Shown here: positions 32,269 to 44,224 of the stretch, piece by piece | Position numbering within the stretch: position 1 is the stretch's first letter | Layout of the letters: the number at the start of each line of letters is the position of its first letter | Origin: Coniferiporia sulphurascens | Lineage: Eukaryota; Basidiomycota; Agaricomycetes; Hymenochaetales; Hymenochaetaceae | Direction: 5' to 3' | Assembly: GCA_002794785.1 (NCBI GenBank) | Contig: NBBA01000013.1 | Coordinates: 1,178,001-1,242,000, forward strand | Length of the DNA stretch: 64,000 bases | Translations under genes and position numbers: made by a program | The notes under the pieces: model-generated | Database searches by the model: none | Told to the model about the DNA's origin: nothing | The model's input: only the letters and a program-made list of their open reading frames with translations

Positions 32269-35200
32269 TTACTTGCGGATGAACCCTGCCTTGGCCCAAC
32301 TAGCTATCCACCTTCCTACATTCTCCTCGCCAATAAGCTCTGCGTTCTTCAAAGTGGTAGATGCTGCAAGAGCCTTTTCACATCTCAATTTGGGTATTCC
32401 CAGCGGCTCAAAAACTGAATCTTCTTTTCTGTTTTGCGCTGCTCGGAAGAAGTCAAGCAGGCGCAGTGCAGGGTTTTCACGATGTGCACTCTCGACCTTC
32501 CTTGTATCCGGGATGTCCGCCGCGTACAGGTCCGCGTGCGCGTCCTCGAGTGCGGCTATCCATTCCTCATAGGGCACAACCCTTAGGTCATACGCTCGTG
32601 CAAAGGCACCGATGATGCCGGACCATGGCACGGGATGTGGGTGCACAAGGTGGAGGACACGCTCAGCATCGGCATGTAGAAAGTCTACAATTGCGCCTGC
32701 AGATTCGTACGCCGAAATCCACGACACGGCCTGCATATAGATTAAGAAAACACTGACCAATCAAAAGCATAGAACGCTCACCCCGTTCGCATTTGGCACC
32801 TTCCCAAGGGAAACGCTACTCTTGACTAGACTTGGGAACCACTCGTGACTGTTCCACGCGCCACTCGGACCGCCAGTCATTTGACCGCACCGCACAACAG
32901 TTGTGCTCAACGGGGTCATTGTTGACGCTTTTTCCAGGATCTGCTCGGATACCCATTTGGATTCAGCGTATCCCATTCCGAGGACACAGTCTGGTTGTTC
33001 GAGAGGTTCTTCCGCGGCAGGTACATTCTCTTTATAATCTAGAAAAGGTATAAGCTTGCACTTGAGGGAGATTTAAATGGTCCACAGACTAAGGAAAACT
33101 CCAACAGAGCTAATGAAGACAATACGCGCCGGTGCTGCACCGCGTCCAGTTAAAGCGAAGTCGATGAAATTTCGCACGCTCCGGATATTTGACTCAAAGG
33201 AGGTAAGGGCGACGCTGAAATCTACTCTCCAACCTGACAATCGGAGTAATTAGACCATGAGCAGGGACAGATTAGAAATGGCATACCATTGTGGATAATG
33301 TGTGTGACCGTGGATTGCATCTGGTAAAACCGTCATTGCGTCTGATCGTATTATTAAACATGTTACTCACCTCCTCATATTGCTCTGCATCGACAGCAAA
33401 ACCTACGATACTCGGGTCGCCTTGCAGAAACTTAACTTTCAAGTTATCGAGTAGCTTTCCATCCAGTCCCTCCCTTTCAAAGGCCCGCGTGTGTCTCTCT
33501 TTGGCGGAAGTGCCGTCTGACGAAGGTCGTGACAAGGCATATATACGCGTGATACCTGCACTTTGGATGAGCCGCGCCATGATATTTGATCCTAGTGAGC
33601 CTGTGCTCCCGGTGATCAGAACGACATCCCCGCCTCGTTCAATATGATTATTAGACGTGGTGGGCTCGAAATCTGGAAAGGCGGAAGTATACTTCGACAA
33701 GAGTGCGTACAACTCCTGGCGTTTGTCATTCTCTCCTTCTGTAGGAGCGGCTGAAGTCCCAATCACTTTAGCGGAGAGGTACTTCGAGAGGCCGGAGATA
33801 GTAGGGTTGTCGTAAACATAGGTCATAGAAAGCCCGCGTGCGACGCTCGGGTGTGTTTCGCGCAAGACCCGGAGAAAGGTGTTCCGAATCCACGTTGCTT
33901 GAAGGCTAGAGTCCCAGGCCATATGCGTCAGTAGCGATAAAAATGTGTTGAGTGATAAAATACCTGTCAAGCCCAAATTCAAACAAATCTGCATTGTCTG
34001 AAATTTCGTGTTCTCCCTTTCTCATTGTCTTTTTTACGACCTGTCGGACGAATTCCGTAACATTAAGTAGCGACCAGTCTACGGGCCCTTCGACTTCGTC
34101 TTGTGCACTTTCATCAACGGCGGCGTAGATCGCGTTGATTTCGTCCGTATACTGATTGAGAGTAGGTATACGTCTAAGCGTACCCTTTGGAGTGTACAAA
34201 ATGGGCTTAGACGGCGAAGCTACAAGAAGCATTTCCTTGAAGAGCCGGGAGTGCGTCGGAGCATACGCGTTGACCTTCTCAACAGTAGGCCTTTTTATGG
34301 CCATTAGATGTTACGTGCAAAAGTTTAAACGAGAGTTTTCACCAGATAAGGTTCCTGAACTCTATAACTTTCTTCACGTCATACGGGTTAAACGCATCTT
34401 TCGGCTGCACGAGGACACCGCAGTGAAAACGGCCTCGTCCGAACATGATTGCGCCTTGGACGAGGGCGTCCTGACAAAACATGGCCTCTGACAAACCCGT
34501 CAAAAAGATAATACATTTAGGAAAAAGGAATTGTATGCACCAAGTGGGCCGGGGTTCGTTTTTTCTCCTGTCGAGTGCATGATTTGGTCATCTGTACGGC
34601 CGGCAACTTTCCAGTACCCTTTCTTCGTAGGGTGTGGGGAAAGCAGGTCGCTCGTTTCATAAGCCTCTCGTCCATTCACCGTGGTGTTAATGACATTCGG
34701 ACGAAAGTGCTCTGTCGCCTTGTGACACCAAAGCATTTCTCTCGCGTTGGCTGATACGCAAAGAATGTGATTGGAGTGAGAAGAGACTTACAATGATCAC
34801 TATTTCGTACTCATTATTTCCATGGTCAACAAAATGAGCTTCTCGAAATAGGGAAATTTGAAAGTATTCCCAATCCATTCCAGCAGGCTCTAAAAAAGTA
34901 GCAGTCAGTATCATCGGCGTTCAGGCACTTACGTGTGTGGATGATTTGCTTACTTCCAAGAAACACATTGATACTCATCACTTGTGTGCTGTCGCAAGAA
35001 AAATAAATGAGGACCGAAGGTCAGGGTATAACCAAAAGAAAGATCAGCTTACGCTGCAAAAAGAACAATTATATTAACTCCTTTCCCAACGAGGTAGTCT
35101 CCTGCCTCTTTCGAGAGTGGCCCACCCGCATAAATCTTAAACACATAAATCAGGACTTCAAACGTACGAGCTATTGCTTTATTGTGTGCACTTACAGTAC

Positions 35201-36418
35201 CTTTCATCCTCGCCAACGCTCTAACGTAGCTCGAATCACGCGACCAGCTCTTGAAATTTTACAAATATTAAGCCAAGAAAAACACATTTTGTAAGATGTC
35301 GTTGAACAAACCTCAATAAATGTCGGAGTCACGAAAACGTAGTCAGACTTCATAGTTATCGCACCCTCAATAGTGTTCGTTACGTTCGGGACCGTAGCGG
35401 GCGAGCTGGGTTTAAACGTGGCCACAATGAAACCGCTCGTTATCTATGTCGAAAATAAAATACCGGACGAAGAACGAAGAAAATATAGCTCACAGAGTAC
35501 AGGACAATGAGCAAACCCATCCCGTGGAACATCGGTACAGCGTGGCATGCGAAAATCCTCCCGCAAAGGTCAGTTTCTCCGTAACCTGATTAATCATGAA
35601 ATTAACACCAGAAAACCATCGCTTCAAAACGGGCCCTTACAAGGAAATGAAGCATTAGAAATCATTGCCCTATGCGTGAAAAAGATAGGCTTAGGGAAAG
35701 CGGTAGAGCCTAACAATAGATGATTTATAAGGGTGCGAGACATGTAGTCTTTAGTAACATACCGGAAGAATGGAGGATAAGTGCATTTGAATCCATGTCT
35801 ACATCGATAGGAGGTTCAAATTGGAATGAATAGTCGTATCCCTTGGTAGGGAACAGGTCCTCAAATACGGGCATCTTGTGCTTTTCAATAGTAACATTTT
35901 CCCCAACTTGATTCAAAGAGGAATTAGCTAGACTCTGAATGGCTGACTCTACCGAAACGAAGAGGTGTGAGGCCTTCGTCTGTTCAAGAAGTGCAGCCAC
36001 TGCCGCTGGACTGTTACGCGGGGAAATAGGAAAGAGCGTCCATCCTGTTCTCATCACACCAATGATGAAGCTGAAGAACGTTATCGTGTCTGTATAGAGT
36101 TAGGTATGTTAAAAAAGGAGTGATTAATCGAGTACCTGATGATGCAAGGACTGCAATCAACGGTTTCTTGTTACTATCCGTTTGAGATGACATCCCAACA
36201 GCTCTTCGCACAAACTGAGCTGCACGGTGTATGCCTTGTACAGCCTCACCCCAGTGGATTGTCCTATGGATTCCCGGGGCATCTTCAAAAATAAAGAATG
36301 GATGCTCGCGGGAGTGCTCTGCTTGCCAGTCAAAGAGAGCGGGAAAGCTCAGAGTGAAGTCAAGAGGGGGTTGAACGAAAGTGGAGCTGTGAAGACCTTG
36401 TGATTTGGGCGGAGCCAT
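32269..36418 (-). CDS. Adenylate-forming reductase (A-T-R, NRPS-like), complete
   Basis: Second A-T-R enzyme: adenylation, carrier domain, NADPH reductase. The ATG at 36418 opens MAPPKSQGLHSSTFVQPPLD and the stop is at 32269-32271. Adenylation motifs: LILHSSG joined by a short intron to STAFPKPIFFTHR (35690-35780), DLCGRIFACHAVPMFHGMG (near 35520), AGGPLSKEAGDYLVGKG (near 35100), AGMDWEYFQIS (34850-34885) and SDLLSPHPTKKGYWKVAGR (34590-34650). The carrier site is FGLDR/SLQATWIRN, with the serine codon split by an intron as in the paralogue. Reductase: VVLITGSTGSLGS (33580-33625), MGYAESKWVSEQ with Tyr and Lys (32930-32976), then AVSWISAYESAGAIVDF to KAGFIRK. All intron positions tried match the gene at 1-3938, so both descend from one ancestor, but the proteins have diverged widely. 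Substrate unknown. Confidence 0.88.
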
Positions 36419-37220
36419 GGTTACTACTAACGGCACAACCATAAGCTGGATCTCTCTGAGAGTACTTATAGCAAGACGAGAGCCGTGTTTTAACGGCGTG
36501 GGAGCAAAACGATAACGGACATGCTGAAAAAATAATCGTGAACATTGAGCGCTTGCCGATTTGCCAGCGGCCGCAAGGACCGGGGTAATATTTCCTCATA
36601 AGGCCACGATGCACTCCAACGTATCAGAGTCTCGTCATACTAGTAACGTGAAAGGATCAGTGTCTATCTTCGACTTCTCCTCGTGGGATTCAACACGTTG
36701 GCGCGCTGAACGCCACAAAAATAGACATGCGCCGGAGGGTAGCGGAAGTTACCGATTTCTTGGAGTGGTTTCTGTTGACGCGATTTGACTATATAAGGAG
36801 CGGGCTAGTAGGCATTGAGAGTTTAACCAAGATGATGAGAAAACTGACGAGCACATACGGAAATGCTTGAAAAGACATACTAAAACTCTAAAACTCCCTA
36901 TTCCATCGTCATCAATGACGCGCGTGGCATGGGGAAAGCTAATCCATAAAATTAATGTGTATTCTATGTGTCAGTAATAATTAATCTTCACTCGTGATTG
37001 GGGCCTCATAGTCAGCCTATCCGTTCCAACAACATATTGCAATATTCTCCACACAAGTCCAATGCGTTTTTTGTGGAATTCCTACTGTAATTGAGGCGGT
37101 TGTTGATCGGAAAATAATAACGGGCTGCATATTACACCCAGTAACCATAGTATTTCCCTCTCAAACTCTTTACTACTGTAGGATTAACCGTGGAGATTGC
37201 AGTGCCACACTTGTGAACAG
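36419..37220. other. Upstream region of the minus-strand reductase
   Basis: No gene is supported. It should contain the reductase promoter (nearest 36418). Open frames here lack domains or splice logic. Confidence 0.4.
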
Positions 37221-37510
37221 TCAAGTACTATGAGTTTCGGTCGCACTTTTTCGTGCCGACAGGCCGCCAACAACATCGAATAAACGATATAGGCCCAGTG
37301 TGCCCGGGATTACGAATCGCATGGTTATAAATAAATGAAATGATTCCTTTTTGCTGTGCAAGGGTGTGCAGTCGTTTTGTGGCTGAAGGCGGCGATCAGT
37401 ACAGCCTGAATCTAGGGTTTTGTCAAACGCGCAGCGGGCCGGCGGCCTCCGCGCGGAGGTCGCCACGTGCTATCGAGAAAATAGGGACACACGCGCGACT
37501 TCGGCCATTT
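37221..37510 (+). repeat. Shared upstream module, copy 1 (before VPS10)
   Basis: Matches 43712-43998 in the same orientation: TGAGTTTCGGTC, GATTCCTTTTTGCTGTGCAA, GCAGTCGTTTTGTGGCTGAA, GGCGGCCTCCGCG and TTCGGCCATTTATT occur in the same order and spacing. It contains the palindrome CCTCCGCGCGGAGG (about 37447-37460) and CACGTG at 37464-37469. It lies roughly 0.7 kb before the VPS10 start. It could be a duplicated promoter or an inserted short repeat. Confidence 0.85.
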
Positions 37511-38222
37511 ATTCAGTAGTACCATCACCGGGTTTTGCTTTTTATCGAAGGTGCTTTCGTCAAGGACCTTGGTAACCGATCCGCCAAGTCATGGCCGATG
37601 CTTCAATTGCGGACGAGAGAGTTACACACCATCGGAGCCTAATATCCAGATTTGTTCCGGTCCTTCACGGTTCGCCAGGTTCTCCATTCAGCGTCTGCTT
37701 ATGCTCACGGTCTGATGTTTAAGTGTACAGTTACAGCTCGTCATCCTTTGGTACTAGAAATCACTGTCATTGGGCCCTCGGCAGATACCTCGCTTACGAG
37801 AGAGCCTTTAGTTGTGGATAAAGGTGCCATTGTTTCCTAAAGGGTGCTTCAGGCATCGGTGCATCATCGCGCGGGGTTGTCAATGGAGTTAGAAGCTCAC
37901 GACCGGGCGGTGTTCTACAACCCTACGATATCCTTTTTTGTGAGTATTCGACCTTCTAACGAAGTCTCGTAGTGTATAATAGGGTTTTCTAGTTTAGCCG
38001 AACAACCAGCAATCTCTCCCCCTGGTCAGCGCTTTTGATAAATTACTCTGAATCAAAAAGACTGAATGACTCCAGCATCACCCGAACTTATTTAATTGAA
38101 CGGACTTGGGGAGGCCCGAGAACGGTTACAAGTAAACTCGCCGCGATTCATTCCCTGTTGCTTGATACCAACCACATGCCCTCTCTTCGGCGGTGTTCCC
38201 AACCTCTTCATTCCTTTTGACA
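37511..38222 (+). other. VPS10 5' region
   Basis: No gene is supported between the shared module and the VPS10 start. It probably holds the core promoter and 5' UTR of VPS10. Confidence 0.45.
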
Positions 38223-41200
38223 ATGGCCCGTCAAGGTCGCTCGAGGAATTTCGTCCCTCGAATTTTGGGACTATTGCTCAGCCTTGTCTTAACACTTGCT
38301 GCTCTAGCTCAGGACCCGCATATATCGTATTCCAAGTTCAGTAATGATCCAACTTCTTTGTACTTCTTCAAAAATTCAACGGTATGCACTCCTAAAATTA
38401 TTATCGCCTGAGTCGTCTAAGGATGATCTAGGCCGTATTGTATCTTGATTCATCAGAAAAGGCCGTGTATGTCTCTCATGATGGAGGAAATTCATGGACA
38501 GATACAGATATTCCGCGGGGTGAAGTCGGTCAGGTTATTCTGCATCCATTTGACAGCCGTTACGTGCGTATGGAGACACAATGTGCATAATTAATATACT
38601 CGCATTATCACTGACAAACTCTGCAGGCCTTCGTTCTTTCTATAGACAAAAGTCATTATCGCACATCTGACTACGGCCACACATGGCAAAAATTCTTTGC
38701 GCCTGGCATATTGAATTCTCCATCATCGATGAGTTTTCATTCTGACTCAAAGAAATCTGGATACATATTGTACACCGGGTTGGACTGTAAGCCGCGGGAA
38801 AATCATGTGCAGCAATGTCGCCCGAACTACTCGTATTACACCCGCGACACGTTCTCCTCTGAGGCAGCACCGCTCATTAGCGGCCTTCGAGGCTGCAAAT
38901 TCGCTCATTCTGAAAAGGGCTTCTTTCAGGATTCGCACCAAGACCTAATGCTTTGTATTCGTTACGGGAATACGAATTCACAGCTCGTCGCATCAAATGA
39001 TTTCTTCAAATCTGATTCGCGTGTCGTCGACCTCGGTGCTGGGGAGCATTACTCTATTACGAGCATGTCCTTTACGGGAAAATTCGCAACTGTTCAACTA
39101 TGGGACGGAACAGGAGTGGTGCAGCTGTATGTAAGCCTCAATCTCGATCAGTGGGTCCGAGCGCGTCTCCCGGACAATTCTACAAGCTATTTCGCGACCC
39201 CATCTCTGGAATCTAAGCGCTCAACACAGAAGCTTGCGTTCACCAAAACTATCCGTGGCTTATCAGGGCCGAGGCGCAAATCACTCCTTGTGAGCAACTC
39301 GAATGGCACTTTTTTTACAGAGAGTCTTGCCGGTTTAAGCAAAGACCGAAAGTCTGTATATGATATTGGCAACGTAAATGGTGTCCAAGTTGCGAACGTC
39401 GTTATGGACCCAGAGGATGTGGACCCCATGGAACCTCAAAGTCGCTTGTTGTTTGACAACCGCAAGTTTCCCTCTTTTCCTCATACACCTGTCTTTCTTT
39501 CTGACAAAGTATCTAGCTCTGATGTGGACGGCATTGACGGGCATAATGAACGCGACGGAGAAGCTACAAAGTCGTATTACGTTCGACGGTGGTAAGTCCT
39601 TATTTTTAGTTACCCGGCACTCTTCTAACTTCTGACCTTTAGGTTCTACATGGAATCATCTCGTTCCTCCAACTCAAGATGTCTTTGGTACATCAATTGG
39701 ATGTGACCCAGCTTCTGTTGACAACTGCTCATTACACGTGCATAATGCACCAGAAGAATTCCCGTTAAAGAACGCATTCGAAATGAGTTCACCAGTACCC
39801 GGACTTGTGCTTCGCATCGGTTCCGTCGGACCTAATCGCAAGCCTTACGATGAATGTGACATATTCTTGAGCACGGATGCTGGTTTGAGCTGGGATATGA
39901 TTGGAAAAGGGCCTCATCTGTACGGGATTGCTAGTCACGGAAACTCCATCGTTCTTGTAAAGCACGAGGATGAAGTAGGCGAAGTGGCATACTCCAACGA
40001 TAATGGGAAGTCTTGGTGCGCTTTTTGCTCTCCTTTTTTCATGCGGGGCACTTGAAACCGACCGGTTTATTCTGTATTCGTTATCCAGGAAAGCATACAA
40101 TCTCGGGCACAAGATACGGCCAGTTGCGCTGACCACAGTGGCAGATACGTATTCGGAAAAATTCCTCCTTTCCGGCTACCTTCCACGCAGTAATCAGACA
40201 ATCCCTGAGCACCCTGAATCCGTTATCGTACATCTCGACTTCACGCCCCTACGACAACGGGAATGTTCGAGCGAAGACTTCGAGAAGTGGTATATTCATG
40301 ACAATAGTGGAGAGGGTTGCTTCATGGGAAAGAAGGTTCGCAATACGCCTTTTTCTCTCTCTAACCTGGCACAAGTCTGAAAAAAAGATCTGCAGCGCTG
40401 GTATTATCGCCGAAAAGCTGGTAGTAACTGTTTCATCGGCAATTCTACCGATATCCACGAGTTTGAGAATGGCGGCTCCGAAGAGAGTTGCCCTTGTACT
40501 GCTATAGACTACGAGTGGTCCGTATCCCACCCAAATCCTGTTGATCATATTAACTAAGTGTCGATTTACTCAGCGACTATAATTTCTTCAAGAAGGATGG
40601 CATTTGCGCACGCGTGGGCCCAGAACCCATACCTTCCAACGTCTGCTTTGATCCCTCGAGCTCGTACTTGGGCTCGTCCGGATATCGTCTCATAGCTGGG
40701 AATGAATGCAACAGGGAACGTGGCATAAGCATGGATCGGCCTGTCGAAAAGAAATGTGCTCCACAAGCGGAAAAGGGAGAGGTCGTGCATCAGCCGTTTA
40801 AGTTCTCTTCGGAGATCATTCAACACGGCTACTTAGAAAGCGGGACAGTGAGTTCAATGCACGCTTCTTGGGCTTGTGAACGTAAATTCAGCTTTTTTTA
40901 TTTTACAGACCATCCTCGTTCGTCTGCGCGATGGCACAGTCTGGCAGTCCAACAATGATGGTTATACCTGGATCCAACTTTTCCCCAACGAGCGCTTCTC
41001 AACATTCATAAGCCATGCTTATTCGCAGGATCGCGCTTATCTGATTACGCAATCGAGGGAATACTATTACACGACTGACGCGGGACGGTCCTGGAACAAG
41101 TCTCGCGCGCCGGCCCTTCCGAACACGTTCACGATACCCGTGTTACAGTTTTCCCCTATCCATGACTATCTCCTATGGGCTGGAGATGCAGACTGAAGAA

Positions 41201-43422
41201 GATAAAGACGTGGAAAATTGTCATGCGGAAGCTTACTATTCGTCCAACCACGGTCGTAGCTGGCGTAGAGTTGAGCGCTACGTACGGAACTGTATGTGGG
41301 TATCCAGTCGGACTGGTATTTCAAGAACGATAGACGCCCTCTGCGAATCGTACGAGGAGAAGAAGGGCAATCAGCACACGTTCAACCCACCCACACACAC
41401 CCTGCGGCTTGAAAAATGGGGGAGTTTCTCGTTCGCGGACAAGTCGCTTCTTTTTGACAGCGTGATGGAATCCGCAAAGTTATCTGACTATCATATTGTT
41501 AAAGAAGTGCGATACTCTTATTGTTCGGCCTTTTTTGAATCTCTTGCTAATACCACCTTTCAGTATCAGGTAGCCAATAGGTCGCTCAACCTCCGTGTAT
41601 CCCGAAATGGGGAGGAATACGTCAAGAGCGTTTTTCCAAAACATATACACCTTCAAAATCGCGTACGCTTTACAAGATTCCTTGCGTTCGCACCACTTAT
41701 TCTTATATTCTTAGGCATTAAGGATCCTTGACGTCAGCGCATTCTCAATGTTCTTCCACTTCACAACATCCGAGATCCCCAATCCATCATGGGGCGTGTT
41801 GCTAAAGTCGGACAACGATGGCGCAACCTTTGTTATTTCCGTGGAAAATGTCAACCGTGACGATCGAGGTACTGTCGACTTTGAGAAGTTACCTGGCTTA
41901 GATGGGACTATGGTTATCAATGTCATCAAGGGCCCAGAAGATGCCATCATCACAGGGAGAAAAGAACTACAGACTCGAATCACGCGTGATGATGGTGAGA
42001 TCCTCATGCATTATCACCCTGCCTTTATCTTACGAGTTGCATTACAGGTCGGTCCTGGGGCTTACTCTCACCTCCAAAGGAAGATTCATACGGTTCCCCA
42101 TATTTATGCCATGCCGATGTATGTCTCCTTCAGCTTGGCTTTCGCACTTTCTCATTTTGTTCTAAGGAATGCGCTCTCCACCTACACGGGGCGTCTGGGA
42201 GACCGAGAGATCACCCGTCACTCGGTAGCGTCAATGCTCCAGGTCTTGTCGTCGCGACTGGCAACGTTGGGAAGGTACTTGCACCTTACAAGGAAAGCAA
42301 CGTCTTCATAAGTCGTGACGCAGGACTCACGTGGAAAGAAGCACGCAAGGGCCCACATGTCTGGGCTATTAGCGACGGCGGCTCGTTCATCGTTATGGCA
42401 GGCAACAACATGCCAACCGACACAGTATTCTTTAGTACGGACGGGGGATATAGCTGGAAAGAGTTCAGGTTCGCGGGCCAGGACAGATTCAGCGTGAAAT
42501 CAATTATTGCGATACCGCAAGGCGCCGCAGGCGGGAAGTTCGTCTTATTCGGAAACTACTTCGAATCTATCGACTCAGGAGCCGTTGTCTACCTCGATTT
42601 TTCATCGCTAATATCTCTGGATTGTAAGCCAAATCTGTGTGGCTCATTCGACTGCCTGGTTTTAATGATACATCATACAGGCGTTAATGACCCGGACGAC
42701 CTCTCAAATAGCGACTACGAGTTATGGAATCCCTATGAAGATAATGAGGATGGCTGTCAATTCGGCAGACAGGTATATTTGTTACCTCCCAATATTCATG
42801 TGCCTCTCCCTGATTTGAAGATTTCTTTAAGACGCTCTACCGTCGTAGGAACCACAATAGAGACTGCAAAGGTGTTAATCAGCGAACAATGGAAAGAAAA
42901 GTTGTGAAGGCATGCGTCTGTACGCATAACGATTTTGAATGGTATGCGCCAATCTGGTCCTATTCTTTGGTTTGCTTAACGAGGTTTTTAGTGAATCAAA
43001 CTTCATTCGTGATTCTGCGGGAGAGTGCGTCCTCGTGCCAGGAAAATCGCCCCTCCCTGATGATACTGATTGTGCCTTCAACGGTGACCACTGGTTTGAA
43101 AGAACAGCGTATCGCCGAATTCCATCTTCATCATGCGAGGGTGGATTACGTCTAGACAAGGGCCGTCAACACTTGTGCAGCACAATAGTTAATAATGAAG
43201 ACAGACACGGCGTGCTTTTCGGGCCCGTCGCTGTATATTTATGCCTGGCTGTAGCCGGGCTGGTCACGGGCTGGTTCTATCGTCGCTACTCGCTAGCCCG
43301 AGGGTGAGTCGCTACGTCCCCCTGACTTTAGGAAAGGTTTTACTGACCTGCTGGTGCCCATTCAAATCAGGAGTATCCGTCTTCCTGAGGACGAGCCGAT
43401 GGAGATTCCTGGCTCTAATTAG
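38223..43422 (+). CDS. VPS10: Vps10 vacuolar sorting receptor, with an apparent frameshift
   Basis: Type I membrane receptor that carries vacuolar hydrolases (carboxypeptidase Y in yeast) from the late Golgi to endosomes. The ATG at 38223 opens a signal peptide ([18 protein letters not shown]). Two Vps10 lumenal domains follow. BNR/Asp-box repeats include [52 protein letters not shown] and [10 protein letters not shown]. Cys-rich modules follow each domain ([16 protein letters not shown] near 40475-40590 and its counterpart near 42925-43050). One transmembrane helix ([19 protein letters not shown]) ends near 43280. The tail is only [20 protein letters not shown] plus PGSN before the stop at 43420-43422. 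About fourteen introns join in phase. The exception is near 41193: WAGDAD runs into a TGA, and the homologous frame resumes one base off as [20 protein letters not shown], with no usable splice site between. Confidence 0.92.
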
Positions 43423-43711
43423 TGTTGGGGACAGTGCCTCGAAGTCGGGTTTGATTTTCGAATAGGTAATTGCAGCTCGGCTTTAAACCTATTTCTTTTG
43501 TTGTAACATAATATAGCCTCCAAAATTCTGGTTGACTCGAACCTCCTTCCAGCCTTATCACCATGTGATCATGTATCAGTGTTTGAAATTATTTATCTGC
43601 TTCTAACCTTGGAGATTTGATGGCAACCGATGGTTCGGCTATATGATTCACTACTGTATGTACAACTGTTGCAGTACCACGATACAGATCTACAGTATCC
43701 CGTAATGGCAA
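43423..43711. other. VPS10 3' flank
   Basis: A/T-rich downstream sequence after the VPS10 stop. No gene is supported. It ends where the second shared module starts. Confidence 0.45.
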
Positions 43712-43998
43712 TCAAATACTGAGTTTCGGTCACACCTTTTCGCGTCGACGGGCCGCTAACAACACTGAATGAACGATATAGGTACAGTGCACCTGGGATT
43801 ACGAATCACACGGTGATAAATAAATAAAAAAGATTCCTTTTTGCTGTGCAAGAATGCGCAGTCGTTTTGTGGCTGAAGGCGGCGATCGGTACAGTCTGAA
43901 TCCAGAACTAGAATGTCCGTCAAATGTGCGGCGGCCTCCGCGTGGAGGTCGCCACGTGTTAGTATCGATAATAGGGACACGCGCGATTTCGGCCATTT
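43712..43998 (+). repeat. Shared upstream module, copy 2 (before CHS7)
   Basis: Second copy of the module at 37221-37510, same orientation, with substitutions and small indels. CACGTG lies at 43953-43958, and the palindrome is imperfect here (CCTCCGCGTGGAGG). It ends about 0.2 kb before the CHS7 ATG, a plausible promoter position. The CT-rich stretch between (about 44010-44110) could be the 5' UTR. Confidence 0.85.
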
Positions 43999-44224
43999 AT
44001 TTTCCAACATTCTTTCCATCTTACCGTCGTCGCTCTAGCCGCTCTCGTCGCCGTTGTCCGTTCCGCTCACCACCTCAGCCGTCGTCGCTGTCGTAGTCGG
44101 GCGCTGGTCTACCCGTCTTGTCTTGCTCGGTCCTGCACCGGCACTTTCAACCGCATAAGCACACCCAATTAACGACTCTCACGACACGCAAGCCGGCTCT
44201 CCGTGCATATAGCATCGGACAGCA

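Noticed and set aside
37221..43998. Direct repeats as LTRs of a retrotransposon enclosing VPS10
   Set aside because: The interior is an intron-containing VPS10 gene with no gag/pol text; the copies are too diverged and are placed like promoters. A dispersed short repeat is still possible.
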